Positions 43,333 through 53,077 of a stretch of 64,000 bases of DNA are shown here, one piece after another. The notes under the pieces were generated by a model that was not told the origin of the DNA, did not search any database, and worked only from the letters and a program-made list of their open reading frames with translations. This DNA comes from Terriglobus albidus (lineage in GTDB: Bacteria > Acidobacteriota > Terriglobia > Terriglobales > Acidobacteriaceae). The stretch's first letter is position 1, and every line of letters starts with the position of its first letter. Location: positions 5,022,001-5,086,000 of the forward strand of contig NZ_CP042806.1 of NCBI RefSeq assembly GCF_008000815.1, read 5' to 3'. Position numbers and translations under genes: made by a program.

Positions 43333-44286
43333 TTACCTGTTTTCCTGGGTGAGGTGCTGCCAGCCGCCTCGGCGAAGACGCCGCTCACGGCCTTTCTGAA
43401 GCAGCGAGACGTTCTTTCCCTCGGTCACGATTCCGATCTTCGTGATCTCTATTCCGTTGATCCTGCGCGGAACAGACCGTCTGCTGGTGAACAGCAACTC
43501 ATAGTCCTCACCGCCGTTGAGCGCCTGATCCAGAGTGCTGTGTGGAGCTAACGGTATCACATCCGCATGAAGACTAGCCCCAACGCCGGAGGCCTCGCAA
43601 AGATGAAGCAGATCGGTAGACAAACCATCGCTCACATCCATACATGAAGAGGCAAGCTTCAGCAGCCGGTGTCCCACCGCAATCCGCGGCTGCGGGAAGA
43701 GATGAGGGTGCATCCCATCCGGCTTCACCTTGCGGAAGGCCTTCGGGTCAGTACGCAGCGCTTCGAACTCTGCGGCAGCACCGCCCAGTCGACCGGTGAC
43801 ATAGATGGCATCCCCCGGCCGGGCTCCACTCCTTAATAGGGCTTTCCCTCGAGGCACAGCGCCGACCACGATGATGTCCGCCACCGTGTGCTTTCCTGGA
43901 GCACCGGCAGTATCTCCGCCAGCCAGAACAACGCCAAACTGATCTGCGACCGCATGCAGGCCGCGCAGGAACTCCCTGGTTTTGGTCCGGTCCTGGGCCC
44001 ACCTAGGGGAAAGAGCCAGGCTGAGGAATGCCGCCAGCGGGCGTCCACCCATCGCGGCGACGTCGCTGAGACCGCGTGCAAGGCAGCGATACCCGGCGGC
44101 AAACGGTGGGTGGAAATCAGCGAAATGGACATCTTCCAGAGAGAAGTCGGTCGTAACCACCAGATCCTCTCCTTTACGGGGGCGCAGAACAGCCGCATCG
44201 TCGCCGATCCCAAAGCGAATGAACTCACTGTTACGTAAGGACTTACGCCTGATTTCCCGTATGAGCTCAAGCTCCCCGTATGGCAT
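43333..44286 (-). CDS. thiL: Thiamine-monophosphate kinase
   Basis: A 317-residue ThiL, phosphorylating thiamine monophosphate to the active diphosphate. FGIGDDAAVLR, VVTTDFSLEDVHF, ARGLSDVAAMGGRPLAAFLSLAL, VLAGGDTAGAP, VTGRLGG, CMDVSDGLSTDL and ALNGGEDYELLFTS are the AIR-synthase-fold blocks that bind Mg-ATP. The open frame extends to 44475, but ATG 44286 gives the normal start YGELELIREIR. It is a single gene divergent from the M23 peptidase. Confidence 0.93.
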   Translation of the reverse strand: MPYGELELIREIRRKSLRNSEFIRFGIGDDAAVLRPRKGEDLVVTTDFSLEDVHFADFHPPFAAGYRCLARGLSDVAAMGGRPLAAFLSLALSPRWAQDRTKTREFLRGLHAVADQFGVVLAGGDTAGAPGKHTVADIIVVGAVPRGKALLRSGARPGDAIYVTGRLGGAAAEFEALRTDPKAFRKVKPDGMHPHLFPQPRIAVGHRLLKLASSCMDVSDGLSTDLLHLCEASGVGASLHADVIPLAPHSTLDQALNGGEDYELLFTSRRSVPRRINGIEITKIGIVTEGKNVSLLQKGRERRLRRGGWQHLTQENR

Positions 44287-44474
44287 ATAAAAACCATACC
44301 CTGAAAGTTGCCATTGGACGGTCTGAGCAATAAAATGAAACAAATCGCCCTGGAGACATCGGCAGACCCAAATGCGAATTAGCAATCTCGATTCGCCAAA
44401 TGGAAATGCCGGGCCTCTGTGCCGCAGACACGCATTCGCGGCCGAAGACTGGGCATAAAGGCTGCGGCAGTCCA

Positions 44475-45449
44475 TTGAAAAAGCGCTTTTACATCGTCTT
44501 CGTTTCGCGCGATGAGCAGGGTAATCTCAATAAGGTTCCCGTCCCTCTGCACTACGCTTATATCTTTGTCGCCGCTGCGGTGGTTGGTCTGTTTACCATC
44601 GTCGGTCTGGCCGGCTCCTACTCCCGCATGCTGATCAAGACTGCGCGCTTCAACCAGATGAGGCAGGATCGCGAGTCGCTGCGGCAGGATTACGCCCGGC
44701 TGCAGAAGGCGAACCACGAGAAGGATGTCCAGGTTGCCTCACTGGGAGCCCTGGCTAATGAAGTCTCCGCTCTGTACGGCCTGACCGCTAGCAAGCTTGC
44801 GGCCGCCTCCTCGGCAAAGTTCCTCTCGTCCCCGTCCAAGACGACTGACCCCACCCTGGCTCCTGTGGCTGACAACAGCTACTTCAAGTCTCTGGACACG
44901 TTCTACGCTCTGCGCAACTCCGCCTCCTCCGGTCTTGCGGCCCGGGTGCTCGCGCCGTCGCTGCAGTCAGCCCGGCTCGGCAGCCTGAACAGCCTTTCGG
45001 ACTGGCAGGCCATCGCTGACGCTCCGTCGCTCTGGCCGGTGATGGGACCCATCACCTCAAGCTTTGGCCAGCGGGAAGATCCTATCCTGGGGAACGGTGA
45101 AGGCGAGTTCCACAAGGGCGTCGACATCTCGGCTCCCTATGGCACTCCTATCCGCGCTACCGCCGACGGTGTTGTAGAGAATGCGGCCTTCGGCAACGGA
45201 TATGGCCGTGAGGTCGTCATCGACCACGGTCACGGACTGCAGACCGTCTACGCACACATGTCCGGCTTTAACGTCACTGCCGGCCAGCAGGTCACCCGCG
45301 GACAGATCATCGGCTACGCCGGCCGTACCGGCCGCTCGACCGGATCGCACCTTCACTATGAGGTCCGCATCCGCAACACACCGGTCAATCCGCACAAGTA
45401 TCTGCGCGAGAGCTTCGCCGGCATGGTCAAGACGGCGGGCGACAGCTAG
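44475..45449 (+). CDS. Membrane-anchored M23 (LytM-type) peptidase
   Basis: A 324-residue protein. After KKRFYIVFVSRDEQG it has one membrane helix (YAYIFVAAAVVGLFTIVGLAGSYSRM), a coiled coil (MRQDRESLRQDYARLQKANHEKDVQVASLGALANEVSAL), a linker and a C-terminal M23 domain. GEFHKGVDISAPYGTPIRATADG holds the first zinc ligands (His, Asp) and YAHMSG ... GSHLHYEVRI the catalytic and last ligands. All ligands are intact, so it may cut peptidoglycan cross-links, or act as an amidase activator of the EnvC/NlpD kind. TTG 44475 was chosen because the upstream part of the open frame looks non-coding. A terminator follows. Confidence 0.85.
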   Translation: MKKRFYIVFVSRDEQGNLNKVPVPLHYAYIFVAAAVVGLFTIVGLAGSYSRMLIKTARFNQMRQDRESLRQDYARLQKANHEKDVQVASLGALANEVSALYGLTASKLAAASSAKFLSSPSKTTDPTLAPVADNSYFKSLDTFYALRNSASSGLAARVLAPSLQSARLGSLNSLSDWQAIADAPSLWPVMGPITSSFGQREDPILGNGEGEFHKGVDISAPYGTPIRATADGVVENAAFGNGYGREVVIDHGHGLQTVYAHMSGFNVTAGQQVTRGQIIGYAGRTGRSTGSHLHYEVRIRNTPVNPHKYLRESFAGMVKTAGDS

Positions 45450-45472
45450 CCTGACAATCGATTGCTTCCCAC

Positions 45473-45501
45473 AAAGGCCCACGCACATGGCGTGGGCCTT
45501 T
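45473..45501 (+). terminator. Terminator after the M23 peptidase
   Basis: AAAGGCCCACGC (45473-45484) and GCGTGGGCCTTT (45490-45501) form a 12-bp stem with a 5-base loop, followed by T. It lies 23 bases past the stop codon. Confidence 0.88.
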
Positions 45502-45586
45502 TGCATTGCGGCCAATCCAGCACCTCGATTAATCGCAGTACACTAACAGGCACAGCACCAAAAATTTGTTCCAGCAAGGATGTTTC

Positions 45587-47134
45587 GTGAAGACTCTCCG
45601 CCTGCTCGTGCCTGCTGTACTCGCTGTATCTGCGGTCGTTCCGTCTGTTGCCCAGACCTCTGGACAGAACGGACCGGTCGCGGAGAAATACAAGGCTGAC
45701 GCCGACAAGATCATCGCCGCGGCGATGAAGGACACCGAAGGCTACGAGACGCTGGCCTATCTGACCGACCATATCGGCAAGCGCCTCTCGGGCTCCGACT
45801 CGCTGCTGAAGGCGCTGAGCTGGGGTGAGGAGACGATGAAGAAGGCGGGCTTCCAGAATGTCAGCATCCAGGAAGCCAAGGTGCCGCACTGGGTACGCGG
45901 ACAGGAGGAAGCTTCGATCGTTGCTCCCTTCTCTAAGCCGCTGCACATGCTGGGCCTGGGTATGAGCGTCGGAACCCCGACTGAGGGCATTACCGCTCCT
46001 GTCATCTTTATCCCGGACCTGGCTGCGCTGGCGAACACCCCCGAGGACCAGATCAAGGGCAAGATCGTCGTCTTCAACCCCGGCTGGCATGGCTACGGCC
46101 TCGGTTCCATCCACCGCACCACTGGTCCATCGCGTGCGGCGGCCAAAGGTGCGGTCGCTGTTCTGGTGCGCTCGGCGACCGGACTTGCCATGCAGACTCC
46201 GCATACCGGCACGCTGACCTACCTGCCCGATATGCCGAAGGTTCCCGCCGCTGCCATCACGGTGGAAGATGCTCTGCTTCTCGAGCGCCTCGCCAAGGAA
46301 GGCCCGGTCCAGGTCCATCTGAAGATGGAAGCACACATGGAGGCGGACCAGAAGGCCGGCAATGTGGTGGGCGAGATCCCAGGAAGCGAGCATCCGGAAC
46401 AGGTGGTCGTTCTGGGCGGACACATCGATAGCTGGGATGTGGGCCAGGGAGCCATGGACGACGGCGGTGGCATCATCTCCTGCTTCGAGGCCGTCAACCT
46501 GATCCACAAGCTCGGCCTGAAGCCCAAGCGGACCATCCGGGTCGTCTTCTGGGTGAATGAGGAGAACGGCGGCGCCGGCGGCCGTGCCTATCGCGATGCC
46601 CTTGGCGATAAGGTCAAGAACCACGTTGCGGCCATCGAGTCCGACGGTGGCGTCGAGCGTCCCGTCGGCATCGGCTATACCGTCATGGGCGGAGGCCCGG
46701 CTTCGGGATCTGCAGCCCGTCGCCAGGCTGGAGCAAGCGCCAACCCGGCAGCGGCCATGGCCGCGATGGCTGCCATGGGTGGCGGAGCTCAGCGCGCTCT
46801 GGATGAAAGCAAGCTGACGCCCGAGGAGAAGAAGTCCTGGGACACGATCAAGCAGATCGCCTCGCTGCTGCAGCCCATCGGGGCGGATTCGGCCTCACCG
46901 GCAGGCGGCGGATCGGACATCGGCCCCATTGTCGCTGCCGGGGTTCCATCGCTCTCGCCGCGTACGGTGGGCGAGCACTACTTCGACTGGCACCACACTG
47001 AAGCCGACACGCTGGACAAGGTGGATCCGGAAGACTTCCGCAAGAACATCGCCCTGCTGGGCGTACTCAGCTACGTGCTGGCCGATATGGACGGCCAGTT
47101 GGTCGGTCACACCTCGGCAGCCCCTGTGGAATAA
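45587..47134 (+). CDS. Secreted M28-family zinc aminopeptidase with PA domain
   Basis: A 515-residue protein with a signal peptide (MKTLRLLVPAVLAVSAVVPSVAQ). A protease-associated insert (about 110-240) precedes the peptidase. Zinc ligands are readable: GGHIDSWDVGQGAMDDGGG (His, bridging Asp), NEENGGAGG (catalytic Glu, Glu), IESDGG (Asp) and FDWHHTEADTLDKV (His). An Ala/Met-rich insertion (AAMAAMAAMGGG) sits in the middle. It probably trims peptides outside the cytoplasm. An in-frame TTG 21 bases upstream exists, but GTG 45587 with AGGA upstream starts the signal peptide correctly. Confidence 0.9.
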   Translation: MKTLRLLVPAVLAVSAVVPSVAQTSGQNGPVAEKYKADADKIIAAAMKDTEGYETLAYLTDHIGKRLSGSDSLLKALSWGEETMKKAGFQNVSIQEAKVPHWVRGQEEASIVAPFSKPLHMLGLGMSVGTPTEGITAPVIFIPDLAALANTPEDQIKGKIVVFNPGWHGYGLGSIHRTTGPSRAAAKGAVAVLVRSATGLAMQTPHTGTLTYLPDMPKVPAAAITVEDALLLERLAKEGPVQVHLKMEAHMEADQKAGNVVGEIPGSEHPEQVVVLGGHIDSWDVGQGAMDDGGGIISCFEAVNLIHKLGLKPKRTIRVVFWVNEENGGAGGRAYRDALGDKVKNHVAAIESDGGVERPVGIGYTVMGGGPASGSAARRQAGASANPAAAMAAMAAMGGGAQRALDESKLTPEEKKSWDTIKQIASLLQPIGADSASPAGGGSDIGPIVAAGVPSLSPRTVGEHYFDWHHTEADTLDKVDPEDFRKNIALLGVLSYVLADMDGQLVGHTSAAPVE

Positions 47135-47156
47135 CGACCGTTACCTTCCGATTACG

Positions 47157-47182
47157 AAAGGCGCTCCTTCGGGAGCGCCTTT
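47157..47182 (+). terminator. UUCG-loop terminator after the M28 peptidase
   Basis: AAAGGCGCTCC (47157-47167), TTCG loop, GGAGCGCCTTT (47172-47182). Perfect 11-bp stem with the very stable UUCG tetraloop, 22 bases past the stop. Confidence 0.92.
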
Positions 47183-47516
47183 CTGTTGGGAGACAAACCT
47201 TTGTCCGAGATTAAATTCAGCCGGACGTTTGAGAAAGATAAAGGTTGCGCTATCAATTGATTAAATTTCTTGACATATCGCCGGGAGCCTCGCAATCTGG
47301 TACCGGCTTCCCAGAAAATCCAGCTTTGGTGCATGTGATTGAGCTCAATTTTTGTACACCAATATGTATACATTTTTCGGGGATGTCCGAAACGCAATGA
47401 CGGCCGCCAGACGCGCGATGAAGAAACGAATGCATCGAACGCTGCGGCATACATAAACACATACGGCACGAGCCATGAAACTCGGCCGACTTTTTTTGTT
47501 TCGAGAGGTCCAATTG
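47183..47516 (+). promoter_or_regulatory. Long leader/promoter region of the TonB receptor
   Basis: A 334-base stretch. TTGACA (47270-47275) with a 17-base spacer and CAATCT (47293-47298) is a plausible promoter, leaving a roughly 215-base untranslated leader. Near 47352-47378 GTACACCAATATGTATAC is an imperfect dyad that could be an operator. GAGAGG sits about 9 bases before ATG 47517. No riboswitch was recognised. Confidence 0.5.
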
Positions 47517-50500
47517 ATGCGAAATACAGCCTCAACCCTCCGCCGCCTGGCGGCTGGGCTAGCTTTGCTTGTATTTGCGATAGTGGCCGTCCCTGCTGCC
47601 TTTGCGCAGGAGACCACTGGCGCGATTCAGGGCACCGTGACCGACCCGACCGGGGCGGTCGTCGCAGATGCTGTCGTGACGGCGACGAGCGATAAGCTAA
47701 TCAAACCCGTCACGGTAAGAACAGACTCACATGGTTTTTACCGGCTGAGCGCACTTCCACCCGGGACTTATGCAATCGCGGTGGAGGGAAGCGGCATGAA
47801 GGCCAAAGCTACTAACCTCACGCTGAATGCTGGCGATCTTCCCAATCTGAACCTCAAGGTTGCTGTTGGCGCAGAAACCATTATCGACGTCACCGATTCG
47901 ATTGCAATGGTGGATACAACGCAATCGAAGGTCGAAACAACCATCGACAGCCAAATTCTGTCGGAGATTCCGAAAGGGCGTTCGTTCCAATCCGTTATCC
48001 CATTCGCCCCCGGCGCTCGCCAGGAGCCATTGCAATCTGCTACCGGCAGCGTTCTCAACGGCAATCGCACTCAGGGCTACCAGATTGACGGAGCATCTGA
48101 CGGTGAGAACGTCTACATGATGGAAGGTGTAAACGTCACTGGCATCGTCGGCGGCGGTGTTGGCTATCAAGTCCCCTTCGAATTTGTACAGAGCGTCCAA
48201 GTTAAAAGCTCGAGCTTTGAGGCCGAATTCGGAGGAGCTATTGGCGGCGTCGTCAATGCTCTACAGCAAAATGGCAGCAATAACTGGCATGGCTCGATCT
48301 TCAGCTACTACCGTTCCAGTGCGCTCAATGCCAACGACCAGTGCAATTGGTCTACCACCTGCGGCCTGTTGAAAACCGGCAGCGCCAGTTCAACCACCCG
48401 TACGGATGCAACCGCCTATTACTTCATCGCCAAGCAAGATCACTATCGCATCGTAGAACCGGGCTTTACCATTGGCGGACCTATTCTGAAGGATAAAGTC
48501 CGTCTCTATAGCAGTTATGTCCCTCAGTTCTACAGGCTTCGCCGTGATGTTAATTTCACGGGAACCAATCCAGGACCGCGTCAGTTCTATCAAAATCAGG
48601 ACATCCACTATGGGTTCTCTCGTGTTGACTACACCCCATTTAGCAAATTGACAACCTTCGCCAGCTGGGAATATCTATACAGCCGCATCGTCGGCAACAG
48701 TCTTCCGAACCCCGACTCTCTAGTTGCAGGGCAAGTCAATACAACTGCAGGAAACGATCCAACAACCTATCGTGCAGACTCTGGCCAGGTTTCTCCAGGA
48801 GCTATTTATCTCTTTGGCGCGAACTACACGGTGAACTCGAAATTCCTTGTTTCCGGACGCTACAGCTATCTGTACAACAACACTTCAGATCGCGGTAAGC
48901 CTACCGGAGTCCGCTACTACTTTGACTCGGGCTCAGTCGATAACACAGGAACAGTTCCGACGAAGGGTTTGGATGGATCGAGCGTTCCCAGTGCCTATCA
49001 ACAAAAGACTGGGTATGCCAATATTGCTGCGAACACGCAGCAACAGTTCAATGTTTTACAGCGTAAGAGTGCTGCGGTTGACTTGTCCTACGTTCAAACT
49101 GGCTGGGCAGGAACTCACAATTTCAAAGGTGGCTGGGCATGGACTAGCGTAGCCAACAACCTTAACAGTGGTTACAAAACAGCGCTCGTATACCAGGAAT
49201 TCGGTATCGACTACACACCACAGACATCAGCTACTGCATGTGATGCTGTGATAGCGCAAAACGTGGCGACTTATGGCTCTTCCGCCGCAGGTCATTGCCG
49301 TGGAAATTACGGCTACTTCTATGTCTATGACTACTCGACGGGTGGCAAGGCTGCTGGTAACAATAGCGGGTTTTACATCCAAGATGGATGGACCGTTGCC
49401 CATACTGGCTTGACCATTAACGCAGGTGTCCGTTTGGAAAAGGAATACCTGCCGCCCTATAGTGCTGGAGCTTCAAGCGTCAACTTCGACCTGACACAAA
49501 AGGTTGCACCTCGTATCGGTGCGGCATATGACGTATTTCACAACGGCAAGCTGAAAGTCTACGGAAGCTATGGCAAGTTCTTCGATGTGATCAAGTACTC
49601 ATTGCCGCGTGGTTCCTTCGGCGGTGAATACTGGCACAACTGCGTATATGCTCTAGACAATCCTAACTACAATGCATTTGTCCCGGGCAATAACGCAGAT
49701 GGCCATGCTTGCCCCACCAGCGGGAGTGCCATCGGTGTCGCAAGCGGCTATCGCTTTATCGAAAACCTTGATCTCCGCAAAAATGTCATCAACCCAACTG
49801 ACCCTGGCGTTGATCCAAATATGAAACCCATGGCACAGCACGAGTTCGTTGTGGGCTCCGAGTGGGCCATCACCCCGAATACAACCTTCACCGCCCGTTA
49901 TGCACGGAAACGTCTTGAGCGTACGGTTGAAGATATCGGTGTAACCGACAACCTTGGTTTCTACATTGGAAACCCGGGCACTACATTCGGTGACCTGCTT
50001 CATCGCGCCCTTCCCGGGTCGGGAATCACGTCTCCGATTTGTCCCTCATGCCCTGCACAACCCGGCGCCATTCGCAACTACGACGGCATTGATCTTCGCC
50101 TGACGAAAACCACCGGCAAGTACTTCTTCTCGGCGTTCTACTCATTCAGCAAATTGCGGGGTAACTACCCTGGTTTGACCTCAACCTTTAACACTGACGG
50201 TGGTGGTGGACGTCAGAGCCCGAACAATAATCGTTCATTCGATCAGCCCCAAATGCAGTTTGATGCACATGGTAACGTCATGAACGGGCCACTGCCGACT
50301 GACCGTCCTAATACCTTTGGTGGTTATGGTTCCTATGGTCAGAAGTGGCTGCTTGGTGAAACCCGTCTCGGTCTGCAGCAGGTCATCTACCAGGGCTCCC
50401 CAGTAAGCACCTCCTGGCCAGTCATTTCGACCTCAGCGGTACAGCAGGTTGAGGGCCTAGGAAACTGGGTGCCAATCACACGAGGCAGTGGCGGTACTAT

Positions 50501-50891
50501 CACTGCTGGAGCGGTCCAGACAGGTCGTCGTACTCCTGCCTATCTACAGACTGATGCAAACCTGACCCATTATGTTCATGTCAGCCAAGATCACGAAAAC
50601 CGCAAGTTCGGGATCGAGATGAACGTATACAACCTGTTCGGCCAACACGCGGTAACCGCTTATAACCAGGTTCCGCTTACTGCCGCTACTTATCCGAGCG
50701 TTTCAACTTCAACAAATCCAACCGGCATCAACTTCAACTCCCTCCTCACTGGCTGGGACTACGTTGGAGTCAGTAACAATGGTTCCGGCCCCTCCAACCA
50801 GGGCAACAAGATCGTAAGCAGCAGCTACGGACTACCGAACCTCTTCCAGAGTGCTCGTCAGATCCGTATCAAGGTTGCTTACACCTTCTAA
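47517..50891 (+). CDS. TonB-dependent receptor-like outer-membrane protein (Oar/CarboxypepD_reg type)
   Basis: A 1124-residue outer-membrane protein. After the signal peptide (LAAGLALLVFAIVAVPAAFAQ) comes a carboxypeptidase-regulatory-like domain (TGAIQGTVTDPTGAVVADAVVTAT ... GFYRLSALPPGTYAIAVEG), then a plug region (QSKVETTIDSQILSEIPKGRSFQSVI, NRTQGYQIDGASDGENVYMMEGVN, VKSSSFEAEFGGAIGGVVNAL). A long beta-barrel follows, ending in the aromatic IRIKVAYTF. This layout is very common and expanded in Acidobacteria, where such proteins import oligosaccharides or peptides. The substrate is unknown; it is a single gene. ATG 47517 was preferred over a start 42 bases upstream. Confidence 0.9.
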   Translation: MRNTASTLRRLAAGLALLVFAIVAVPAAFAQETTGAIQGTVTDPTGAVVADAVVTATSDKLIKPVTVRTDSHGFYRLSALPPGTYAIAVEGSGMKAKATNLTLNAGDLPNLNLKVAVGAETIIDVTDSIAMVDTTQSKVETTIDSQILSEIPKGRSFQSVIPFAPGARQEPLQSATGSVLNGNRTQGYQIDGASDGENVYMMEGVNVTGIVGGGVGYQVPFEFVQSVQVKSSSFEAEFGGAIGGVVNALQQNGSNNWHGSIFSYYRSSALNANDQCNWSTTCGLLKTGSASSTTRTDATAYYFIAKQDHYRIVEPGFTIGGPILKDKVRLYSSYVPQFYRLRRDVNFTGTNPGPRQFYQNQDIHYGFSRVDYTPFSKLTTFASWEYLYSRIVGNSLPNPDSLVAGQVNTTAGNDPTTYRADSGQVSPGAIYLFGANYTVNSKFLVSGRYSYLYNNTSDRGKPTGVRYYFDSGSVDNTGTVPTKGLDGSSVPSAYQQKTGYANIAANTQQQFNVLQRKSAAVDLSYVQTGWAGTHNFKGGWAWTSVANNLNSGYKTALVYQEFGIDYTPQTSATACDAVIAQNVATYGSSAAGHCRGNYGYFYVYDYSTGGKAAGNNSGFYIQDGWTVAHTGLTINAGVRLEKEYLPPYSAGASSVNFDLTQKVAPRIGAAYDVFHNGKLKVYGSYGKFFDVIKYSLPRGSFGGEYWHNCVYALDNPNYNAFVPGNNADGHACPTSGSAIGVASGYRFIENLDLRKNVINPTDPGVDPNMKPMAQHEFVVGSEWAITPNTTFTARYARKRLERTVEDIGVTDNLGFYIGNPGTTFGDLLHRALPGSGITSPICPSCPAQPGAIRNYDGIDLRLTKTTGKYFFSAFYSFSKLRGNYPGLTSTFNTDGGGGRQSPNNNRSFDQPQMQFDAHGNVMNGPLPTDRPNTFGGYGSYGQKWLLGETRLGLQQVIYQGSPVSTSWPVISTSAVQQVEGLGNWVPITRGSGGTITAGAVQTGRRTPAYLQTDANLTHYVHVSQDHENRKFGIEMNVYNLFGQHAVTAYNQVPLTAATYPSVSTSTNPTGINFNSLLTGWDYVGVSNNGSGPSNQGNKIVSSSYGLPNLFQSARQIRIKVAYTF

Positions 50892-50918
50892 CCCCTGGCC
50901 TGAGGATCAGGCTGAAAA

Positions 50919-50942
50919 GGGGGAGCGCTTCGGCGCTCCCCC
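50919..50942. terminator. UUCG-loop terminator after the TonB receptor
   Basis: GGGGGAGCGC (50919-50928), TTCG, GCGCTCCCCC (50933-50942), followed by AATTGTTTT. It lies between convergent genes and can end both. Confidence 0.92.
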
Positions 50943-50965
50943 AATTGTTTTCCGCTTTGTCTTCC

Positions 50966-51826
50966 CTACTCCGGTACGACCCGCCCCCGCTCATCCTGTT
51001 TGAGATATGTCATCGGCAGCTCGTGATCGTGTGGGAAGATCGTCAGCCATCGCTTCGGCAGTGCCTCGGCAAAGTAGCGTTTACGCTCGTCGATGGTGCG
51101 GATTGGGTCCAGGTCGAAGCCCATGGCCCAGCTCACGTCCAGATGATGTCGCGTCGGAATCAGGTCGCTGACGAAGACGGCGTGCTCTCCCCTGCTCTCG
51201 ATATGGACAGCCATCAACTGCTCCGTGTGGCCGGGGTAGAGCTCGACCCAGATGCCGTCGCAGATCTCCGGCGCGGTCATGCGTTCGTCGTCGATCAGCG
51301 TCATCTGGCCGGCTTTGATCAGCGGGTCGTAGTTCGCTGAGGCATAACTGATAGCGTCGCGCTCGTACTGGTGATGACCATGCAGCACCTCGCCGCGATG
51401 CGCGAAGTATCGTGCATTGGGGAAGGTAGGCGTCACACTGCCGTCAGGATGCAGAGTCGTATTCCAACTGCAGTGGTCCCAATGCAGATGGGTGTTGATC
51501 ACGATATCGATCTCTTCCGGAGAGATACCGGCTGCTGCCAGAGACTCCGGAAGCTTCTGCTGGGTCCCATAGATCTCGCGCAGCTTCGGTGACAGCTTGT
51601 TGCCGAAGCCGGTCTCGATCAGCACATTGTGCCTGCCAGTCCGGACTAACAGACAGTTCAGCCCGAACGCGACCCTGTTCTGCTCGTCTGCCTGCACCTT
51701 CTTCGACCATAGCGTCTTCGGTACCACACCAAACATGGCGCCGCCATCGAATAGCACCCTGCCATCGGTACAGACAGTCAGGTGAAAGTCGCCGAGAGCA
51801 CGCTCGGCTCGGATCAGCTCACTCAT
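50966..51826 (-). CDS. MBL-fold metallo-hydrolase
   Basis: A 286-residue metallo-beta-lactamase-fold enzyme. INTHLHWDHCSWN is the HxHxDH zinc motif; further ligands are in YPGHTEQLMAV, VFVSDLIP and FPHDHELP. NCLLVRTGRHNVLIETGFGNKL is typical of lactonase-like and Zn-hydrolase members such as AHL lactonases or methyl-parathion hydrolase. No signal peptide is seen. The substrate cannot be told. The gene lies nine bases after the DUF457 gene and is probably cotranscribed with it. Confidence 0.87.
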   Translation of the reverse strand: MSELIRAERALGDFHLTVCTDGRVLFDGGAMFGVVPKTLWSKKVQADEQNRVAFGLNCLLVRTGRHNVLIETGFGNKLSPKLREIYGTQQKLPESLAAAGISPEEIDIVINTHLHWDHCSWNTTLHPDGSVTPTFPNARYFAHRGEVLHGHHQYERDAISYASANYDPLIKAGQMTLIDDERMTAPEICDGIWVELYPGHTEQLMAVHIESRGEHAVFVSDLIPTRHHLDVSWAMGFDLDPIRTIDERKRYFAEALPKRWLTIFPHDHELPMTYLKQDERGRVVPE

Positions 51827-51835
51827 ACAACGCTC

Positions 51836-52903
51836 TCAATCTCCCTGCTTCTGCACGCTGCCGTCGATCTGCATCTCGACCACTCTGTGATCCGTATTCA
51901 CGGTTGCAACGCCGCGCAGTGGTGTCCGCATCCGCCCGTCCAGAAAGCTGGAGCTGTAACGGAAGCGCAGGTCGTCAAACGTCACCTCGGTCTCGTCGTC
52001 TCCCGGAGCCGCCGAGGCGGCGTCCCGCGCCTGCTCCCTTACCACCGGCCACCGCGCCCAATCCAGATAGACCTCTCCCAGCCAGGAGCGCTTCGCCGCC
52101 AGCGTCGACAGCGTTGTGGGCGGCTTGCGGATCAGGTCATTGCTGGGGTCGCTGGTCATCTCGTCCCGCAGGGTATCCATTACGCCCAGCCGAAAGTACT
52201 TCGGCGTCTCGATCACGACCTGCCATTTGAAGGGATTCACGGGATACGGGTTGGCCGCCACCCGCAGCACGGGCTCGCCGGAGATCTCATTCGCCTCTGC
52301 CAGGCGCACCGCTCTGCCGTGTTCGAAGTCGCGCACCACCCACAGCACGGCCGTGAAGACCAGAGCTGCAATTGACAGGCCTTGCCCACGAAATGCCGAA
52401 CGCCGCGCTCCAACTTCGTTCGCTACCAGGCCGAAGATCGAAGGCAATAACAGCGCACCCAGCAGGAACAGCCACTGCAGCGGCTCCGCGATGAACACCA
52501 ACGACGCCTCATACCAGCGAGGGTTCCAGGGAGCGAACGGCCGCACGCCGTAGTTGTTGGTGTAGTCCAGCAGCAGGTGGCTCAGAAGCGCAATCCAGGA
52601 AAAAACAAAGAGCCAGCCCCAGCGGACCGGCGCCGCCGGAGTACTTCCCTTCGCCGACCGCCACCAATGCACCAGCTTCGCAATCCCGACGATGAAGGCT
52701 GCCTCCAGCGGCAGTGCCCACAGGCTGTGAGTCCATCCGCGATGGTGCTGAAAATAGGCCAGCGGACCGCCAAGGCGATAGACATAATCGATGTCCGGAA
52801 GCTCCGCGGCCAGGGTCATAGCCAACGTGGCATATGCGGCTTTGCGATTGAAACCGGCACGGCTCAACACCGCACCCGTCATGAAATGAGTGACTGGCTC
52901 CAT
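51836..52903 (-). CDS. DUF457/YdjM-like membrane-bound metal-dependent hydrolase
   Basis: A 355-residue membrane protein. MEPVTHFMTGAVLSRAGF, AAELPDIDYVYRL, FQHHRGWTHSLWALPLEAAFI and LLSHLLLDYTNNYGVRPFAPW give the conserved His/Asp pattern of the family (H...D.D....HRG.THS...H..LD). About five membrane helices are followed by a soluble C-terminal part of 130 residues. E. coli YdjM belongs to the LexA regulon; no LexA site was looked for successfully here. It forms a pair with the MBL hydrolase. A MITE-like element lies directly upstream. Confidence 0.83.
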   Translation of the reverse strand: MEPVTHFMTGAVLSRAGFNRKAAYATLAMTLAAELPDIDYVYRLGGPLAYFQHHRGWTHSLWALPLEAAFIVGIAKLVHWWRSAKGSTPAAPVRWGWLFVFSWIALLSHLLLDYTNNYGVRPFAPWNPRWYEASLVFIAEPLQWLFLLGALLLPSIFGLVANEVGARRSAFRGQGLSIAALVFTAVLWVVRDFEHGRAVRLAEANEISGEPVLRVAANPYPVNPFKWQVVIETPKYFRLGVMDTLRDEMTSDPSNDLIRKPPTTLSTLAAKRSWLGEVYLDWARWPVVREQARDAASAAPGDDETEVTFDDLRFRYSSSFLDGRMRTPLRGVATVNTDHRVVEMQIDGSVQKQGD

Positions 52904-52935
52904 TGCACCAGACTACAAGGTGAGTGCAACCAGAC

Positions 52936-53052
52936 TAGAGCATTTTCCCTGTTGGTATAGAGTAGGGCTTCCGCATCTACGGGCGTTTTCCGCAATGAAA
53001 ACGCCGCTGCACAGCCCTTTTCGGGGTACCCAGCAAAAGGGAAAATGCTCTA
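52936..53052. mobile_element. MITE-like element, full copy 1 (117 bp)
   Basis: It begins TAGAGCATTTTCCCTG and ends GGGAAAATGCTCTA, an almost perfect terminal inverted repeat with TA at each outer edge. In the centre GGCGTTTTC and GAAAACGCC form a second hairpin. Read in reverse it is about 85-90% identical to 55391-55506. It lies between divergent genes (DUF457 and the hypothetical at 53078). There is no coding capacity. TA-flanked ends suggest mobilisation by an IS630/Tc1-mariner-type transposase, which is not in this window. Confidence 0.8.
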
Positions 53053-53077
53053 CAAGGTGAGGTGAGAGGATAAAAAC